A DNA stretch of 64,000 nucleotides from UBA8337 sp965221415 (GCA_965221415.1 OZ244887.1:1178001-1242000), one strand, 5' to 3'; positions 44,753-53,955 are shown, numbered from the stretch's first letter. The notes: a model not told the origin generated them from the letters alone. A program made the numbers and translations.

Positions 44753-45697
44753 TTACTTGAGAAACGCTTCAATATCATCTGGCGTATTCAACGCTGTCGC
44801 CGAAAGGCGCTCGTCGATACGCCGCGCCATACCCGTCAATACTTTGCCGCAGCCGATTTCAACCAATTCGGTGATGCCATTATCAGCCGCCCATATCATA
44901 CTCTCGCGCCAGCGCACCGAACCCGTCACTTGCTCCACCAGTAAGCGGCGAATGGTTTCAGGCTCGCTGACGGCTTGGGCGGTCACATTGGCAATAATCG
45001 GCACACACGGGGCTTGTATATTGGCCTCCGCCAAAGCATCCGCCATTTCATCTGCTGCGGGTTGCATCAAAGCACAATGGAACGGCGCGCTGACGGGCAA
45101 TTCTAAGGTGCGCTTCGCACCACGCTCTTTGGCCAAATCCATCGCCCGCAGCACCGCCGCCGCATGGCCTGAAATCACCACTTGACCATTGGCATTATCA
45201 TTCGCCGCGCTGCAAATCTCATCGCCTGTGCAAGCGGCATCGGCAATCTCGCTGACCGCCGCAAAATCAAGCCCGAGCAACGCCGCCATCGCGCCCACAC
45301 CCACTGGCACAGCACGCTGCATCGCTTGGCCGCGCAATTTTAACAACCGCGCCGCCTCATCCAATGGCAACGCGCCCGCCGCCGTGAGTGCCGCATATTC
45401 ACCAAGGCTATGACCCGCCACATAAGACACATTATCTGCCAGACTCGCACCGCGCGCTTCCAACACCCGCATCACCGCCATCGACACGGCCATCAAAGCA
45501 GGTTGTGCATTTTCGGTAAGCGTCAGCTCATCGGTGGGGCCATTCCACATTAAATCAGAAAGCTTCTGTCCCAGTGCCTCATCGACGGTTGCGAACACCT
45601 CTTTCGCTTCTGGGTACGCCGCCAATTCTTGCCCCATGCCAACTGCCTGACTGCCCTGCCCCGGAAATACAAAGGCGGTGGTTGCTGCTTGTGTCAT
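44753..45697 (-). CDS. fabD: Malonyl-CoA:ACP transacylase
   Basis: FabD loads malonate onto ACP. The 314-residue protein has the FPGQGSQAVGMG oxyanion loop, the nucleophile GHSLGEYAAL, and the histidine in SAPFHCALMQPA. It is the first gene of the leftward fatty-acid cluster. It starts at ATG 45697 with an AGGAGG ribosome site, and lies divergent from rpsF across 244 bases. Confidence 0.95.
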   Translation of the reverse strand: MTQAATTAFVFPGQGSQAVGMGQELAAYPEAKEVFATVDEALGQKLSDLMWNGPTDELTLTENAQPALMAVSMAVMRVLEARGASLADNVSYVAGHSLGEYAALTAAGALPLDEAARLLKLRGQAMQRAVPVGVGAMAALLGLDFAAVSEIADAACTGDEICSAANDNANGQVVISGHAAAVLRAMDLAKERGAKRTLELPVSAPFHCALMQPAADEMADALAEANIQAPCVPIIANVTAQAVSEPETIRRLLVEQVTGSVRWRESMIWAADNGITELVEIGCGKVLTGMARRIDERLSATALNTPDDIEAFLK

Positions 45698-45941
45698 GTG
45701 TCCCTCCTGTTTCGTATCAGTCTAGGTGATTGCGCCCGCAGTGAATAGAGGCATTTCGCACTTGCCAAGCCACCCACAACATAGTATCACCGCCTCGTGT
45801 TGAATTTCGGCTGGAGGCTGAAAGGATGAAACGTTACATCCCCTGTCTCCGCTCTTTGTGTAACTTGTGGGCTTCTCCGCTGATTTGGTGGTGATGGTTG
45901 CTCGTTAGGGGCTATGCGCCGAAGCAGATAGGAGAGAAGCT
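45698..45941 (+). promoter_or_regulatory. Intergenic region and probable rpsF leader
   Basis: No gene is visible here. A weak plus-strand promoter (TTGCCA 45762-45767, 17 bases, TATCAC 45785-45790) would give rpsF a leader of about 145 bases. The leader holds a small hairpin (GTTACA 45833-45838 with TGTAAC 45859-45864). Many bacteria regulate rpsF through an S6:S18-binding leader; whether this one folds that way cannot be decided by eye. Confidence 0.35.
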
Positions 45942-46388
45942 ATGGCTCTATACGAGCATGTGTTTATCGCACGTCAGGATATTTCTTCGCAGCAAGTCGA
46001 GGGTCTCATCGATATGATGCAGGCTGTGCTGGAAGAAAATGGCGGCAAAATTACGAAAAACGAATATTGGGGGCTGAAGTCACTGGCCTATCGCGTGAAG
46101 AAAAACCGCAAAGGCCATTATTCGCTGCTGAACATCGATGCCAGTCACGAAGCTATCGCCGAAATGGAGCGTCGCATGAGCTTGAATGACGATATTATTC
46201 GCCATATCACGCTGCGCGTTGATGAACATGAGGCAGATGACTCGGTTCAAATGCGCAACAAAAATCGCGACGAGCGTCGCAGCGCGCGCCGTGATGATGA
46301 CCGCCGTGAATTAGATATCGAAGAAGATGTAGTTCTCGAAGAAGAGCCAATTCTTGAAGAAGAAGCCGATAAAGGAGACGAAGAATGA
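45942..46388 (+). CDS. rpsF: 30S ribosomal protein S6 with acidic tail
   Basis: S6 binds 16S rRNA with S18 in the platform of the small subunit. The first ~95 of 148 residues form the normal S6 fold (LYEHVFIARQDIS, NEYWGLKSLAYRVKKNRKGHY). The remaining ~50 are an Arg/Asp-rich stretch and then a strongly acidic end (EEDVVLEEEPILEEEADKGDEE is split here as EEDVVLEEEP and ILEEEADKGDEE). In E. coli, RimK adds glutamates to the S6 end; here acidity is encoded directly. GGAGAG precedes the ATG. It overlaps rpsR by 4 bases. Confidence 0.95.
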   Translation: MALYEHVFIARQDISSQQVEGLIDMMQAVLEENGGKITKNEYWGLKSLAYRVKKNRKGHYSLLNIDASHEAIAEMERRMSLNDDIIRHITLRVDEHEADDSVQMRNKNRDERRSARRDDDRRELDIEEDVVLEEEPILEEEADKGDEE

Positions 46389-46621
46389 CCCAAGGACGTC
46401 GCCCATTTGGTAACCGCCGTAAGGCATGCCCGTTTTCAGGCTCTAACGCGCCGATTATCGACTATAAAGATACCCGTCTGTTGCAGCGTTATGTCTCTGA
46501 ACGCGGTAAAATTGTACCGCGCCGCATCACCGCCGTGTCGGCCAAGAAGCAGCGTGAACTCGCACGTGCGATTAAGCGTTCTCGCTTTCTGGCGCTGATG
46601 CCTTACACGCTTGACCAGTAG
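46385..46621 (+). CDS. rpsR: 30S ribosomal protein S18
   Basis: S18 pairs with S6 on the 30S platform. The 78-residue protein is basic, with the conserved CPFSGSNAPIIDYKD, the core LLQRYVSERGKIVPRRIT, and AIKRSRFLALMPYT. Translation is coupled to rpsF through an ATGA overlap, which keeps S6 and S18 in equal amounts. Confidence 0.97.
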   Translation: MTQGRRPFGNRRKACPFSGSNAPIIDYKDTRLLQRYVSERGKIVPRRITAVSAKKQRELARAIKRSRFLALMPYTLDQ

Positions 46622-46637
46622 GTTTAACGGCAGGTAG

Positions 46638-47573
46638 ATGACGCAAAGCCTGCTTTTACGGATTGTCATCGCAACGAGCAGCAGTGCCTTCATGTTTGCT
46701 GCCGTTTTGGCGATGCCCGTTTCGGCTTTTCCTATCGCTTATGTTGGCCTCGCTTATGGCGTGACGCAAGCGGCGATTGTCGGCGTCGGCGCGACGATTT
46801 TGACCGCCTTTTTGCTATCCCCCACTTTTGCTGTTGTGTTTGGCTTTCTGCTTTTATTCCCGACCCTTGTATTGATACACCAAGCGCTCTTATCGCGCCC
46901 GATTGAGAACACCGACGATTTCGAGTTTTACCCGCCGCGTCGGCTTATTTTGGTGACGCTCGGCATAACCAGCCTCGGCATCATCATTTTGTTTAGCAGC
47001 ATTGGCGGTGAGGGCGGCCTGCCGCAAGCATTCGCCAATGCCATGGCAGCTTCACCAGAAATCAACGCCGCCTTCGCAGACGGTTACGACCTATCATCGC
47101 CTGAAAACATGTTGCGCGCGGCTAATTTTATCATCATCACCGGTTTTGTGAGTTGGCCATTGCTGCTGCTCGGCAATCTACAAATCGTGCAGATTCTGGT
47201 TACGAAGATGGGCAAAAACCTGCGCCCTGCCACCGATTACACCACGCTGACCTTGCCAATCTGGCTGATTGGCCTGTTCGCGGGGCTGCTCGTTGTCGCG
47301 TGGGTGAGCGAAGGCTGGCTGGCGACTTTGGCGGCCACATTAGCCACCCTTGTGATGAGTGCATATTTTCTATTGGGTTTAGCGATTATTCATGCTATTT
47401 CCCGCCACTGGAATGGACGCATCTTTTTTTGGGTTGTTTTATATTTCGTAATTATCGCGATGGCTTGGTTGATTATCCCCATCAGCCTAATGGGATTGTT
47501 GGATACGCGCTTCGATTTTCGAGGTCTCAACAACCCTGACAAGTCGTCTCATGAAGACGGGGACAAGGAGTAA
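46638..47573 (+). CDS. DUF2232 multi-pass membrane protein
   Basis: This 311-residue inner-membrane protein has about eight hydrophobic segments and a short charged C-terminal tail (KSSHEDGDKE). It fits the DUF2232 (YybS-like) family that often sits between rpsR and rplI in alphaproteobacteria. The function is unknown; a weak resemblance to small-molecule transporter subunits is known for the family. The gap to rplI is 5 bases. Confidence 0.8.
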   Translation: MTQSLLLRIVIATSSSAFMFAAVLAMPVSAFPIAYVGLAYGVTQAAIVGVGATILTAFLLSPTFAVVFGFLLLFPTLVLIHQALLSRPIENTDDFEFYPPRRLILVTLGITSLGIIILFSSIGGEGGLPQAFANAMAASPEINAAFADGYDLSSPENMLRAANFIIITGFVSWPLLLLGNLQIVQILVTKMGKNLRPATDYTTLTLPIWLIGLFAGLLVVAWVSEGWLATLAATLATLVMSAYFLLGLAIIHAISRHWNGRIFFWVVLYFVIIAMAWLIIPISLMGLLDTRFDFRGLNNPDKSSHEDGDKE

Positions 47574-47578
47574 TTATC

Positions 47579-48283
47579 ATGCAGATTGTATTGCTTGAGC
47601 GCATTGCAAAACTGGGTCAAATGGGCGACGTCGTCACGGTAAAAGACGGCTATGCGCGTAACTTCCTACTGCCGCAGGGCAAAGCCCTCCGCGCCAATAA
47701 AGCCAATCTCGAACGCTTCGAAACAGAACGCGCCCAATTAGAAGCGCGCAATCTGGAACGCAAACAAGATGCCGAAGCGGTTCATAAGAAACTCAATGGC
47801 GAGACCTTTACGGTTATCCGTTCTTCAGGCGACACAGGCCAGCTTTATGGCTCTGTCACAACGCGCGATATCGCCGAATTGCTGTCAGTGCAAACGGCTT
47901 TGAGCATCGGCGCGCAATCAGATTGTGCTCGGCGCAGCCGATAAAAATTCTCGGCCTGCACGAATGTCAGCGTTGTCTTGCATCCGGAAGTCACATCAAC
48001 CGTTATCGTCAATGTGGCACGCACAGACGAAGAAGCCGAGCGTCAAGCTGCGGGCGAAACCGTCGTCGGCGACCAACAGGACGAACAAAACAACGTCGAG
48101 GAAGTCAATGTCGAAGAGATTTTCGACGAAGGCGTTGATGTCAAACTCGAAGATGATGCGGCTGAGGAAGAAGAAGCTCCCGTCGAGGAAGAGACTCCTA
48201 CTGAAGAGGAAGCTCCTGCCGAAGAAGAGGCAGAAGAAGAATCAAGTGACGAAGAAGAGTCAGAAGAAGAGTCAAAAGAATAA
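47579..48283 (+). pseudogene. rplI: 50S ribosomal protein L9, reading frame broken by three single-base shifts
   Basis: The start is a normal L9 (MQIVLLERIAKLGQMGD, KDGYARNFLLPQGKAL, then GQLYGSVTTRDIAELL). At about 47912, 47943-47947 (a run of five A) and 47965 one base is extra each time. Skipping these restores the expected path RNQIVLGAADK, ILGLHE, VSVVLHPEV and VIVNVAR. Read without correction the frame stops at TAA 47942-47944 after 121 residues. The three shifts together return to the original frame, and a very acidic tail of about 75 residues follows. Either the sequence has local errors, or L9 is truncated here. rplI is dispensable in E. coli. Confidence 0.85.
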
Positions 48284-48309
48284 TTTTGAGTTTTCCCCGT
48301 TATTAACAG

Positions 48310-48346
48310 ACCCAGCGAAAAATACTTCGCTGGGTTTTTTCTTTTT
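48310..48346 (+). terminator. Rho-independent terminator after rplI
   Basis: ACCCAGCGAA (48310-48319) and TTCGCTGGGT (48326-48335) form a perfect 10-bp stem with a 6-base loop, followed by a T-rich tail (48336-48346). It ends the rpsF-rpsR-DUF2232-rplI operon and separates it from dnaB. Confidence 0.93.
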
Positions 48347-48384
48347 GATAGATAGCTGCTTGATGTCTGTCTAAGGTCGGCGAC

Positions 48385-49893
48385 ATGGACACGCCTGTTA
48401 CGCCCCTTAATCCGATTCAAGAATCCGATGATTTCAAGCAACTGCCGCATAATATTGAGGCAGAGCAAGGCTTACTGGGCGCGCTGCTTATCAATAATGA
48501 CGCGCTCGACCAAGTCGCTGATTTTTTAAAGCCCGAGTATTTTTTTGACCCCGTGCATCAGCGCATCTATGAGGCGATATCCAAATTGATTGGCAATGGC
48601 AATCTAGCCTCGCCGGTGACGCTGAAAACTTATTTGGAAATGGATGAAGGCTTGAGCCTGCTCGGCGGGGTCGGATATTTGGCGCGGCTTGCCTCGAATG
48701 CCACCACCATCGCCAATGCGAAACAATATGGCCAAACGGTTTACGATTTGGCTATCCGTCGTCAGCTTATTCTGGTGGGTCAAGAAATGGTGGGCGACGC
48801 TTATGATGGCGATATCGACCAAGACCCGAACACACAAATCGACAAGGCCGAGCAGGCACTTTATTCGATTGCCGAAAAGGGTACGCATAATGCGGGCTTT
48901 ATGAATTTTGACGAGTCGCTGACCGGCGCGATTGAAATGGCCGAGAAAGCTTATCAGCGCGAAGGCAGCCTGTCGGGTATCTCGACGGGTTTTAAGGGGC
49001 TGGATGATTTGCTCGGGGGGTTGCAGGATAGCGACCTTGTTATCCTCGCAGGCCGTCCTGCTATGGGGAAAACGGCGCTCGCGACCAATATCGCTTTCAC
49101 CATCGCGCATAGCTACATGAAGGCCAAACAAAACGGCAATATCGAACACAAGGCTGACGGCTCGATGGAAGTGAAGGATGGCGGTGTCGTTGGCTTCTTC
49201 TCGCTTGAGATGGCCGCCGAGCAGCTTGCCACGCGGATGCTCGCCGAACAGGCGAAAGTATCATCGTCGAATATTCGCAAAGGCGATATTCACGAGGACG
49301 AATATGCCAGTCTGGTCAGTGCCGCACGTGATTTACAAGACGCGCCGCTTTATATCGACCATACGGGGGCGATTCCGATGGCGACCCTTGCGGCACGGGC
49401 GCGTCGGCTCAAGCGTCAACATGGGCTAGGGCTTATCGTGGTGGACTATTTGCAGCTCGTGCGCGCTGGCAATTCGCGCGACGGACGCGTGCAAGAAGTC
49501 AGCGAAATCACCCAAGGGCTGAAAGCCCTCGCCAAAGAGCTAGATGTGCCGGTATTGGCGCTGTCGCAGCTCTCGCGGCAGGTCGAATCGCGCGACGATA
49601 AGCGTCCGCAGCTTTCGGACTTGCGCGAATCTGGCGCTATCGAGCAAGATGCCGATATTGTGATGTTCGTCTATCGCGAGTCATATTATCTGATGCGCGA
49701 AAAGCCTACCGAAGGCACTGAAGAGTTCGCCGCATGGCAAGAGCGCATGAATAATACAGATGGCACGGCTGAAGTGATTATCGGCAAAAACCGCCATGGG
49801 CCAGTCGGCACGGCACGAATGGCGTTTGAAGACCGCTTTACCCGATTCACCGATTTGAGTGAGGACGACCGACTACCGGATCGCTTTGATTAA
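48385..49893 (+). CDS. dnaB: Replicative DNA helicase
   Basis: DnaB is the hexameric 5'-3' helicase of the replication fork. The 502-residue protein has the N-terminal DnaG-interacting domain (LPHNIEAEQGLLGALL), a linker helix, and a RecA-like domain with Walker A GRPAMGKT, Walker B LIVVDYLQL and the KNRHGPVG arginine-finger region. No intein is visible. It follows the terminator and lies directly before alr, whose start comes right after the dnaB stop. Confidence 0.96.
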   Translation: MDTPVTPLNPIQESDDFKQLPHNIEAEQGLLGALLINNDALDQVADFLKPEYFFDPVHQRIYEAISKLIGNGNLASPVTLKTYLEMDEGLSLLGGVGYLARLASNATTIANAKQYGQTVYDLAIRRQLILVGQEMVGDAYDGDIDQDPNTQIDKAEQALYSIAEKGTHNAGFMNFDESLTGAIEMAEKAYQREGSLSGISTGFKGLDDLLGGLQDSDLVILAGRPAMGKTALATNIAFTIAHSYMKAKQNGNIEHKADGSMEVKDGGVVGFFSLEMAAEQLATRMLAEQAKVSSSNIRKGDIHEDEYASLVSAARDLQDAPLYIDHTGAIPMATLAARARRLKRQHGLGLIVVDYLQLVRAGNSRDGRVQEVSEITQGLKALAKELDVPVLALSQLSRQVESRDDKRPQLSDLRESGAIEQDADIVMFVYRESYYLMREKPTEGTEEFAAWQERMNNTDGTAEVIIGKNRHGPVGTARMAFEDRFTRFTDLSEDDRLPDRFD

Positions 49894-49894
49894 A

Positions 49895-50989
49895 ATGACC
49901 TATACAGATAGTGCCGTATTGAATATTGACCTCGCGGCACTGGCGCAAAATTTTCAAACATTAGACGCGGCGACCCCGACCGCACAAACCGCCGCCGTGG
50001 TCAAAGCCGATGGCTATGGGCTGGGGCTTGCGCCTGTCGCCGAGGCGCTCGACAAGGCAGGGTGCAGCGTGTTTTTCGTTGCCCAAGCGCAAGAGGCCAT
50101 TGACTTGCGCGCGCTGCTGCCAAAGCCCGTGATTTATGTGCTAAACGGCTTGCCCGATGGCGCGGCTGCCGATTTCGCCGCCCACAGCTTGCGTCCCTGT
50201 TTGATTAGCGTTGCGCAAATCGAGCAATGGCAAGCCTATTGCCAGAAAAACGGTGCGCTGCCTGCTTGCCTGTTTATTGATACGGGCTTTAACCGTCTTG
50301 GGCTGGGGGCAAATGAAGTCGCCGATTTGGCCGACACGCCGAGCTTGTTTGAAGGCTGGGAGTTGACGCTCATTGCGAGCCACCTTGCGTGCGCCGATAA
50401 TGCTGACCATCCGATGAACGCGGCACAGCTTGAGGCTTTTCGCCATGCGCTGAGTCTATTGCCAAAAGCGCCGGCTTCACTGGCTAATTCTGGCGGGGTG
50501 ATGTTGGGGAGCGCGTATCATTTCGATATGGTGCGCGTTGGTATCATGCTGTATGGCGGGGCGGCTTCTGGGCGACCAGACGATGCGCTCGCCCCCGTTG
50601 CAACTTTGCGCGCGCCGATTCTGCAAATCCGCCATTTATCGGTGGGCGACACCATCGGCTATGGCGCGACGTTTACCGCCGCGCATGAAACAACCGTCGG
50701 CATTGTCAGCCTTGGCTATGGCGACGGGCTAAACCGTTATTTCGGCGCGAACCTTGGCCAAATCCGCCTGATGCTCAGTGGTCATCCCGTGCCGCTACTG
50801 GGGCGCATGTCGATGGATAGCCTCGCCATAGACCTCACCGATTGCCCAAGCCCACCGCAAGTTCACGACATGGTCGAATTATTCGGCGCCAATAATCGCA
50901 TCGACCAGCTTGCCATGAGTGGCCAAACCATTTCATATGAGCTTCTCACATCGCTCGGAAGCCGCTATAAACGCATCTATAGCGATTAA
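49895..50989 (+). CDS. alr: Alanine racemase
   Basis: Alr makes D-alanine for peptidoglycan, using pyridoxal phosphate. The 364-residue protein has the PLP lysine in AVVKADGYGLG and the catalytic tyrosine in the IGYGATF segment, with the conserved MLYGG and LLGRMSMDSLAIDLT motifs. ATG 49895 is one base after the dnaB stop; the longer open frame lies within dnaB. The dnaB-alr pairing is widespread. Confidence 0.94.
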   Translation: MTYTDSAVLNIDLAALAQNFQTLDAATPTAQTAAVVKADGYGLGLAPVAEALDKAGCSVFFVAQAQEAIDLRALLPKPVIYVLNGLPDGAAADFAAHSLRPCLISVAQIEQWQAYCQKNGALPACLFIDTGFNRLGLGANEVADLADTPSLFEGWELTLIASHLACADNADHPMNAAQLEAFRHALSLLPKAPASLANSGGVMLGSAYHFDMVRVGIMLYGGAASGRPDDALAPVATLRAPILQIRHLSVGDTIGYGATFTAAHETTVGIVSLGYGDGLNRYFGANLGQIRLMLSGHPVPLLGRMSMDSLAIDLTDCPSPPQVHDMVELFGANNRIDQLAMSGQTISYELLTSLGSRYKRIYSD

Positions 50990-51006
50990 CAGTTGAGGAC
51001 AAGATT

Positions 51007-51780
51007 ATGGCAGCACTGGCAACCATCGGACGTTTTTTCCTCAGCTTCTTTATCCAAACGGGGCAATTATCGATTTTCATCGGCCATAGCTTCGCGGCCA
51101 TGATACGCCCGCCATTTTATTATCGACTCATCGGGCAGCAAATATTGCACATTGGATATTACTCATTGCCCGTCGTGGCGTTGACCTCTTTTTTCACGGG
51201 CGGCGCGCTGGCCATCCAGATTTACTATGGCGGCAACCAGTTTAATTCCGAATCCATCGTCTCGAGCATTGTCGCCCTCGGCATCACCCGCGAGCTTGGC
51301 CCCGTCTTAGGCGGCTTGATGGTCGCAGGACGCGTATCGGCAGCCATCGCGGCGGAAATCGGCACGATGCGCGTCACCGAGCAAATCGACGCGCTCACCA
51401 CATTATCCACCAATCCGCATAAATATCTCGTCGCACCGCGCATCATTGCCGCAACCTTATGTATGCCGCTGCTGACATTGGTAGCTGACATTCTCGGCAT
51501 TTTTGGCGGCTTTGTCGTCGGCACGCAGAGCTTTGGTTTCAACGCCGCGATTTACATGCAGCGCACCACGGATTTTTTACAATTTGACGATATCGCCTCT
51601 GGTCTCATCAAAGCCGCCGTGTTCGGGTTTATTATCGCTATTATGGGGTGCTATCATGGGTATCACTCAAAAGGCGGCGCACAAGGCGTCGGACGCGCCA
51701 CCACCAACGCCGTGGTCACCGCCTCTATCCTTATTCTGGCGGCCAATTATCTGATGACAGCCCTGTTGTTTGCCGCATGA
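51007..51780 (+). CDS. mlaE: MlaE-family ABC permease
   Basis: This 257-residue integral membrane protein is the permease of a phospholipid-transporting ABC system. It has about five to six hydrophobic segments and the family signature region GITRELGPVLGGLMVAGRVSAA, then EIGTMRVTEQIDAL. Its stop overlaps the mlaF start (ATGA). The MCE subunit gene mlaD lies at 22.8 kb, so the transporter genes are split. Confidence 0.93.
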   Translation: MAALATIGRFFLSFFIQTGQLSIFIGHSFAAMIRPPFYYRLIGQQILHIGYYSLPVVALTSFFTGGALAIQIYYGGNQFNSESIVSSIVALGITRELGPVLGGLMVAGRVSAAIAAEIGTMRVTEQIDALTTLSTNPHKYLVAPRIIAATLCMPLLTLVADILGIFGGFVVGTQSFGFNAAIYMQRTTDFLQFDDIASGLIKAAVFGFIIAIMGCYHGYHSKGGAQGVGRATTNAVVTASILILAANYLMTALLFAA

Positions 51781-52562
51781 CAGATAAGATAGCCCTCACC
51801 AATCTGCACAAAAGATTTGGCACAAAAGACGTGCTGCGCGGGGTCACGCTGAGCGTTGAAAAAGGTCAATCTCTGGTGGTGATTGGCGGCTCGGGCAGTG
51901 GCAAGTCGGTCATGTTGAAATCAATTTTGGGACTGATGACCCCCGATAGCGGGTCGATAAAAATTGACGCACAAGAAACCGTCGGATTGGCACGCACCCA
52001 ACGCGCTCATATTGATGCGCAAATCGGCATGTTGTTTCAAAATGGCGCGCTGTTCGATAGCCTGCCTGTGTGGAAAAACGTGGCGTTCCGCAGCCTCCAA
52101 AATGACGGTATGGCCGAAGCCGATGCCCGCGACCTCGCCACCGAAGCGCTGCGCCGCGTTGACCTTGGCAGCGATGTGCTCGACCTTTACCCCGCCGCCT
52201 TATCGGGAGGCATGCACAAACGCGTAGGACTAGCGCGCGCGATTGCGTTGCGCCCTGAAATTATTTTCTTTGACGAGCCAACCACGGGTCTCGACCCGAT
52301 TATGACGGATGTCATCAACCATCTTATTCAAGAATGCGTGCAGGATTTGGGCGCGACGACGCTGACCATCACGCATGATATGACGAGCGTACGCGCCATC
52401 GCCGATAAAACCGCGCTATTATATAAGGGCGAAATCATCTGGCACGGCAGCCCCGCCGAGTTGGAGGCTTCCGATGACCCGTTTCTGCACCAGTTCATCA
52501 ATGGGCTGGCGCAGGGGCCGATTGAGGTTGAAGGCCAGCACAATTATATGGCGGGGCAGTAG
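51777..52562 (+). CDS. mlaF: MlaF-family ABC transporter ATPase
   Basis: This 261-residue ATPase drives the MlaE permease. Walker A is GGSGSGKSV, the ABC signature is LSGGMHKRVGLARA (the Met-His variant seen in this family) and Walker B is IIFFDEPTTGLDP, followed by the switch histidine in LTITHDM. ATG 51777 overlaps mlaE by 4 bases; the long upstream open frame is an mlaE shadow. radA begins one base after its stop. Confidence 0.94.
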   Translation: MTDKIALTNLHKRFGTKDVLRGVTLSVEKGQSLVVIGGSGSGKSVMLKSILGLMTPDSGSIKIDAQETVGLARTQRAHIDAQIGMLFQNGALFDSLPVWKNVAFRSLQNDGMAEADARDLATEALRRVDLGSDVLDLYPAALSGGMHKRVGLARAIALRPEIIFFDEPTTGLDPIMTDVINHLIQECVQDLGATTLTITHDMTSVRAIADKTALLYKGEIIWHGSPAELEASDDPFLHQFINGLAQGPIEVEGQHNYMAGQ

Positions 52563-52563
52563 C

Positions 52564-53934
52564 ATGGCACGCGCAAAACTCGAATATATATGCAATCAGT
52601 GCGGCAATGTCTCGACCAAATGGTCAGGCAAATGCGACGCTTGCGGCGATTGGAACACGCTGTCCGAAGTCGCAAGCGCCAACGCACCTCCCATTGGCCG
52701 AGGCGCAAAGAAAACCAAAGGACAAGCTATCACGCTGGCTTCGCTAACCGGCAGCGAAGACCATCAGCGCGACAAAACCGGCATCCACGAGCTTGACCGC
52801 GTGCTTGGCGGCGGCCTTGTGGCGGGGTCAGCAACGCTCATCGGCGGCGACCCGGGCATTGGCAAATCAACCCTCTTATTGCAGGCAGCTGCGGCCATCG
52901 CCAAGCAGGGCGGCACAGTGGTTTATATATCGGGCGAAGAAGCACTGGCGCAATTACGAATGCGTGCCACGCGTCTGGATTTGGCCGATGCACCCGTGCA
53001 ACTCGCCGCCGAAACCAACGTCGCGGATATTTGCAAGACGCTCGAAAAACAGGGCGACATCGCACTGGTTGTCATCGATTCGATACAGACCATGTGGTCG
53101 CCCGCCATCGAGGCCGCGCCCGGCACTGTCAGTCAGGTGCGCGTTGCGGGTCAAGAGCTTATCCATTTTGCCAAACGCACCGATACGCCGCTTGTCTTGG
53201 TCGGGCATGTCACCAAGGATGGGCAAATTGCGGGGCCCCGCGTGCTTGAGCATATGGTCGATACTGTGGTTTATTTTGAAGGCGACCGCGGCGACCAATT
53301 CCGTATTTTGCGCTCGGTCAAAAATCGCTTTGGCCCTGCGCATGAAATGGGCGTGTTTGAAATGCAAGGCACTGGGCTGATGGAAGTGCAAAACCCGTCA
53401 GCGTTTTTTCTTGAAGGCCGCGATGAGGATGTTCCGGGGGCTGCCGTGTTCGCTGGCATTGAGGGGACGCGTCCCGTGCTTGTCGAAATTCAGGCTTTGG
53501 CCGCGCCGTCCTCTTTGGCGACGCCGCGCCGCGCTGTTGTTGGGTGGGACAATAACCGCCTGTCGATGGTGCTGGCTGTGCTTGAGGCACGCTGCGGATT
53601 ATCATTTGCGGGACGCGATGTATTCTTAAACGTCGCAGGGGGGTTGCGCATTAACGAACCCGCCGCAGATTTGGCCGTTGCCGCCGCGTTGATTTCATCG
53701 CTCAGCGGTACACCTATCCCGAAGCAAAGCGTGATTTATGGCGAGATTAGCCTGTCGGGTGCGGTGCGCCCTGTCGCGCAAAGCGGTGTCAGGCTGAAAG
53801 AAGCCGAAAAGCTCGGCTTTACGACCGCCTATGCACCCAAGGCCAGAAAATCCGATACGCCCAAGGCGGTGTCGGTAAAACAAATCGACGATTTGGCCGC
53901 GCTGATTGCGACGCTGGCGCAGACCGACTCATGA
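52564..53934 (+). CDS. radA: DNA repair protein RadA
   Basis: RadA (Sms) is a RecA-like, DnaB-like motor that drives branch migration in recombination. The 456-residue protein has an N-terminal zinc finger (CNQCGNVSTKWSGKCDAC), Walker A GGDPGIGKSTL, the RadA-specific KNRFG motif (KNRFGPAHEMG), and a Lon-like C-terminal domain (GGLRINEPAADLAVAAALIS). ATG 52564 comes one base after the mlaF stop. Confidence 0.95.
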   Translation: MARAKLEYICNQCGNVSTKWSGKCDACGDWNTLSEVASANAPPIGRGAKKTKGQAITLASLTGSEDHQRDKTGIHELDRVLGGGLVAGSATLIGGDPGIGKSTLLLQAAAAIAKQGGTVVYISGEEALAQLRMRATRLDLADAPVQLAAETNVADICKTLEKQGDIALVVIDSIQTMWSPAIEAAPGTVSQVRVAGQELIHFAKRTDTPLVLVGHVTKDGQIAGPRVLEHMVDTVVYFEGDRGDQFRILRSVKNRFGPAHEMGVFEMQGTGLMEVQNPSAFFLEGRDEDVPGAAVFAGIEGTRPVLVEIQALAAPSSLATPRRAVVGWDNNRLSMVLAVLEARCGLSFAGRDVFLNVAGGLRINEPAADLAVAAALISSLSGTPIPKQSVIYGEISLSGAVRPVAQSGVRLKEAEKLGFTTAYAPKARKSDTPKAVSVKQIDDLAALIATLAQTDS

Positions 53935-53955
53935 TACGAAACAGTGATGGAGCTA

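Noticed and set aside
47925..48374. 149-residue, lysine-rich ORF over the end of rplI
   Set aside because: It is the GAAGAA-rich acidic tail of L9 read one base out of frame as AAGAAG. The basic run is an artefact of that repeat.
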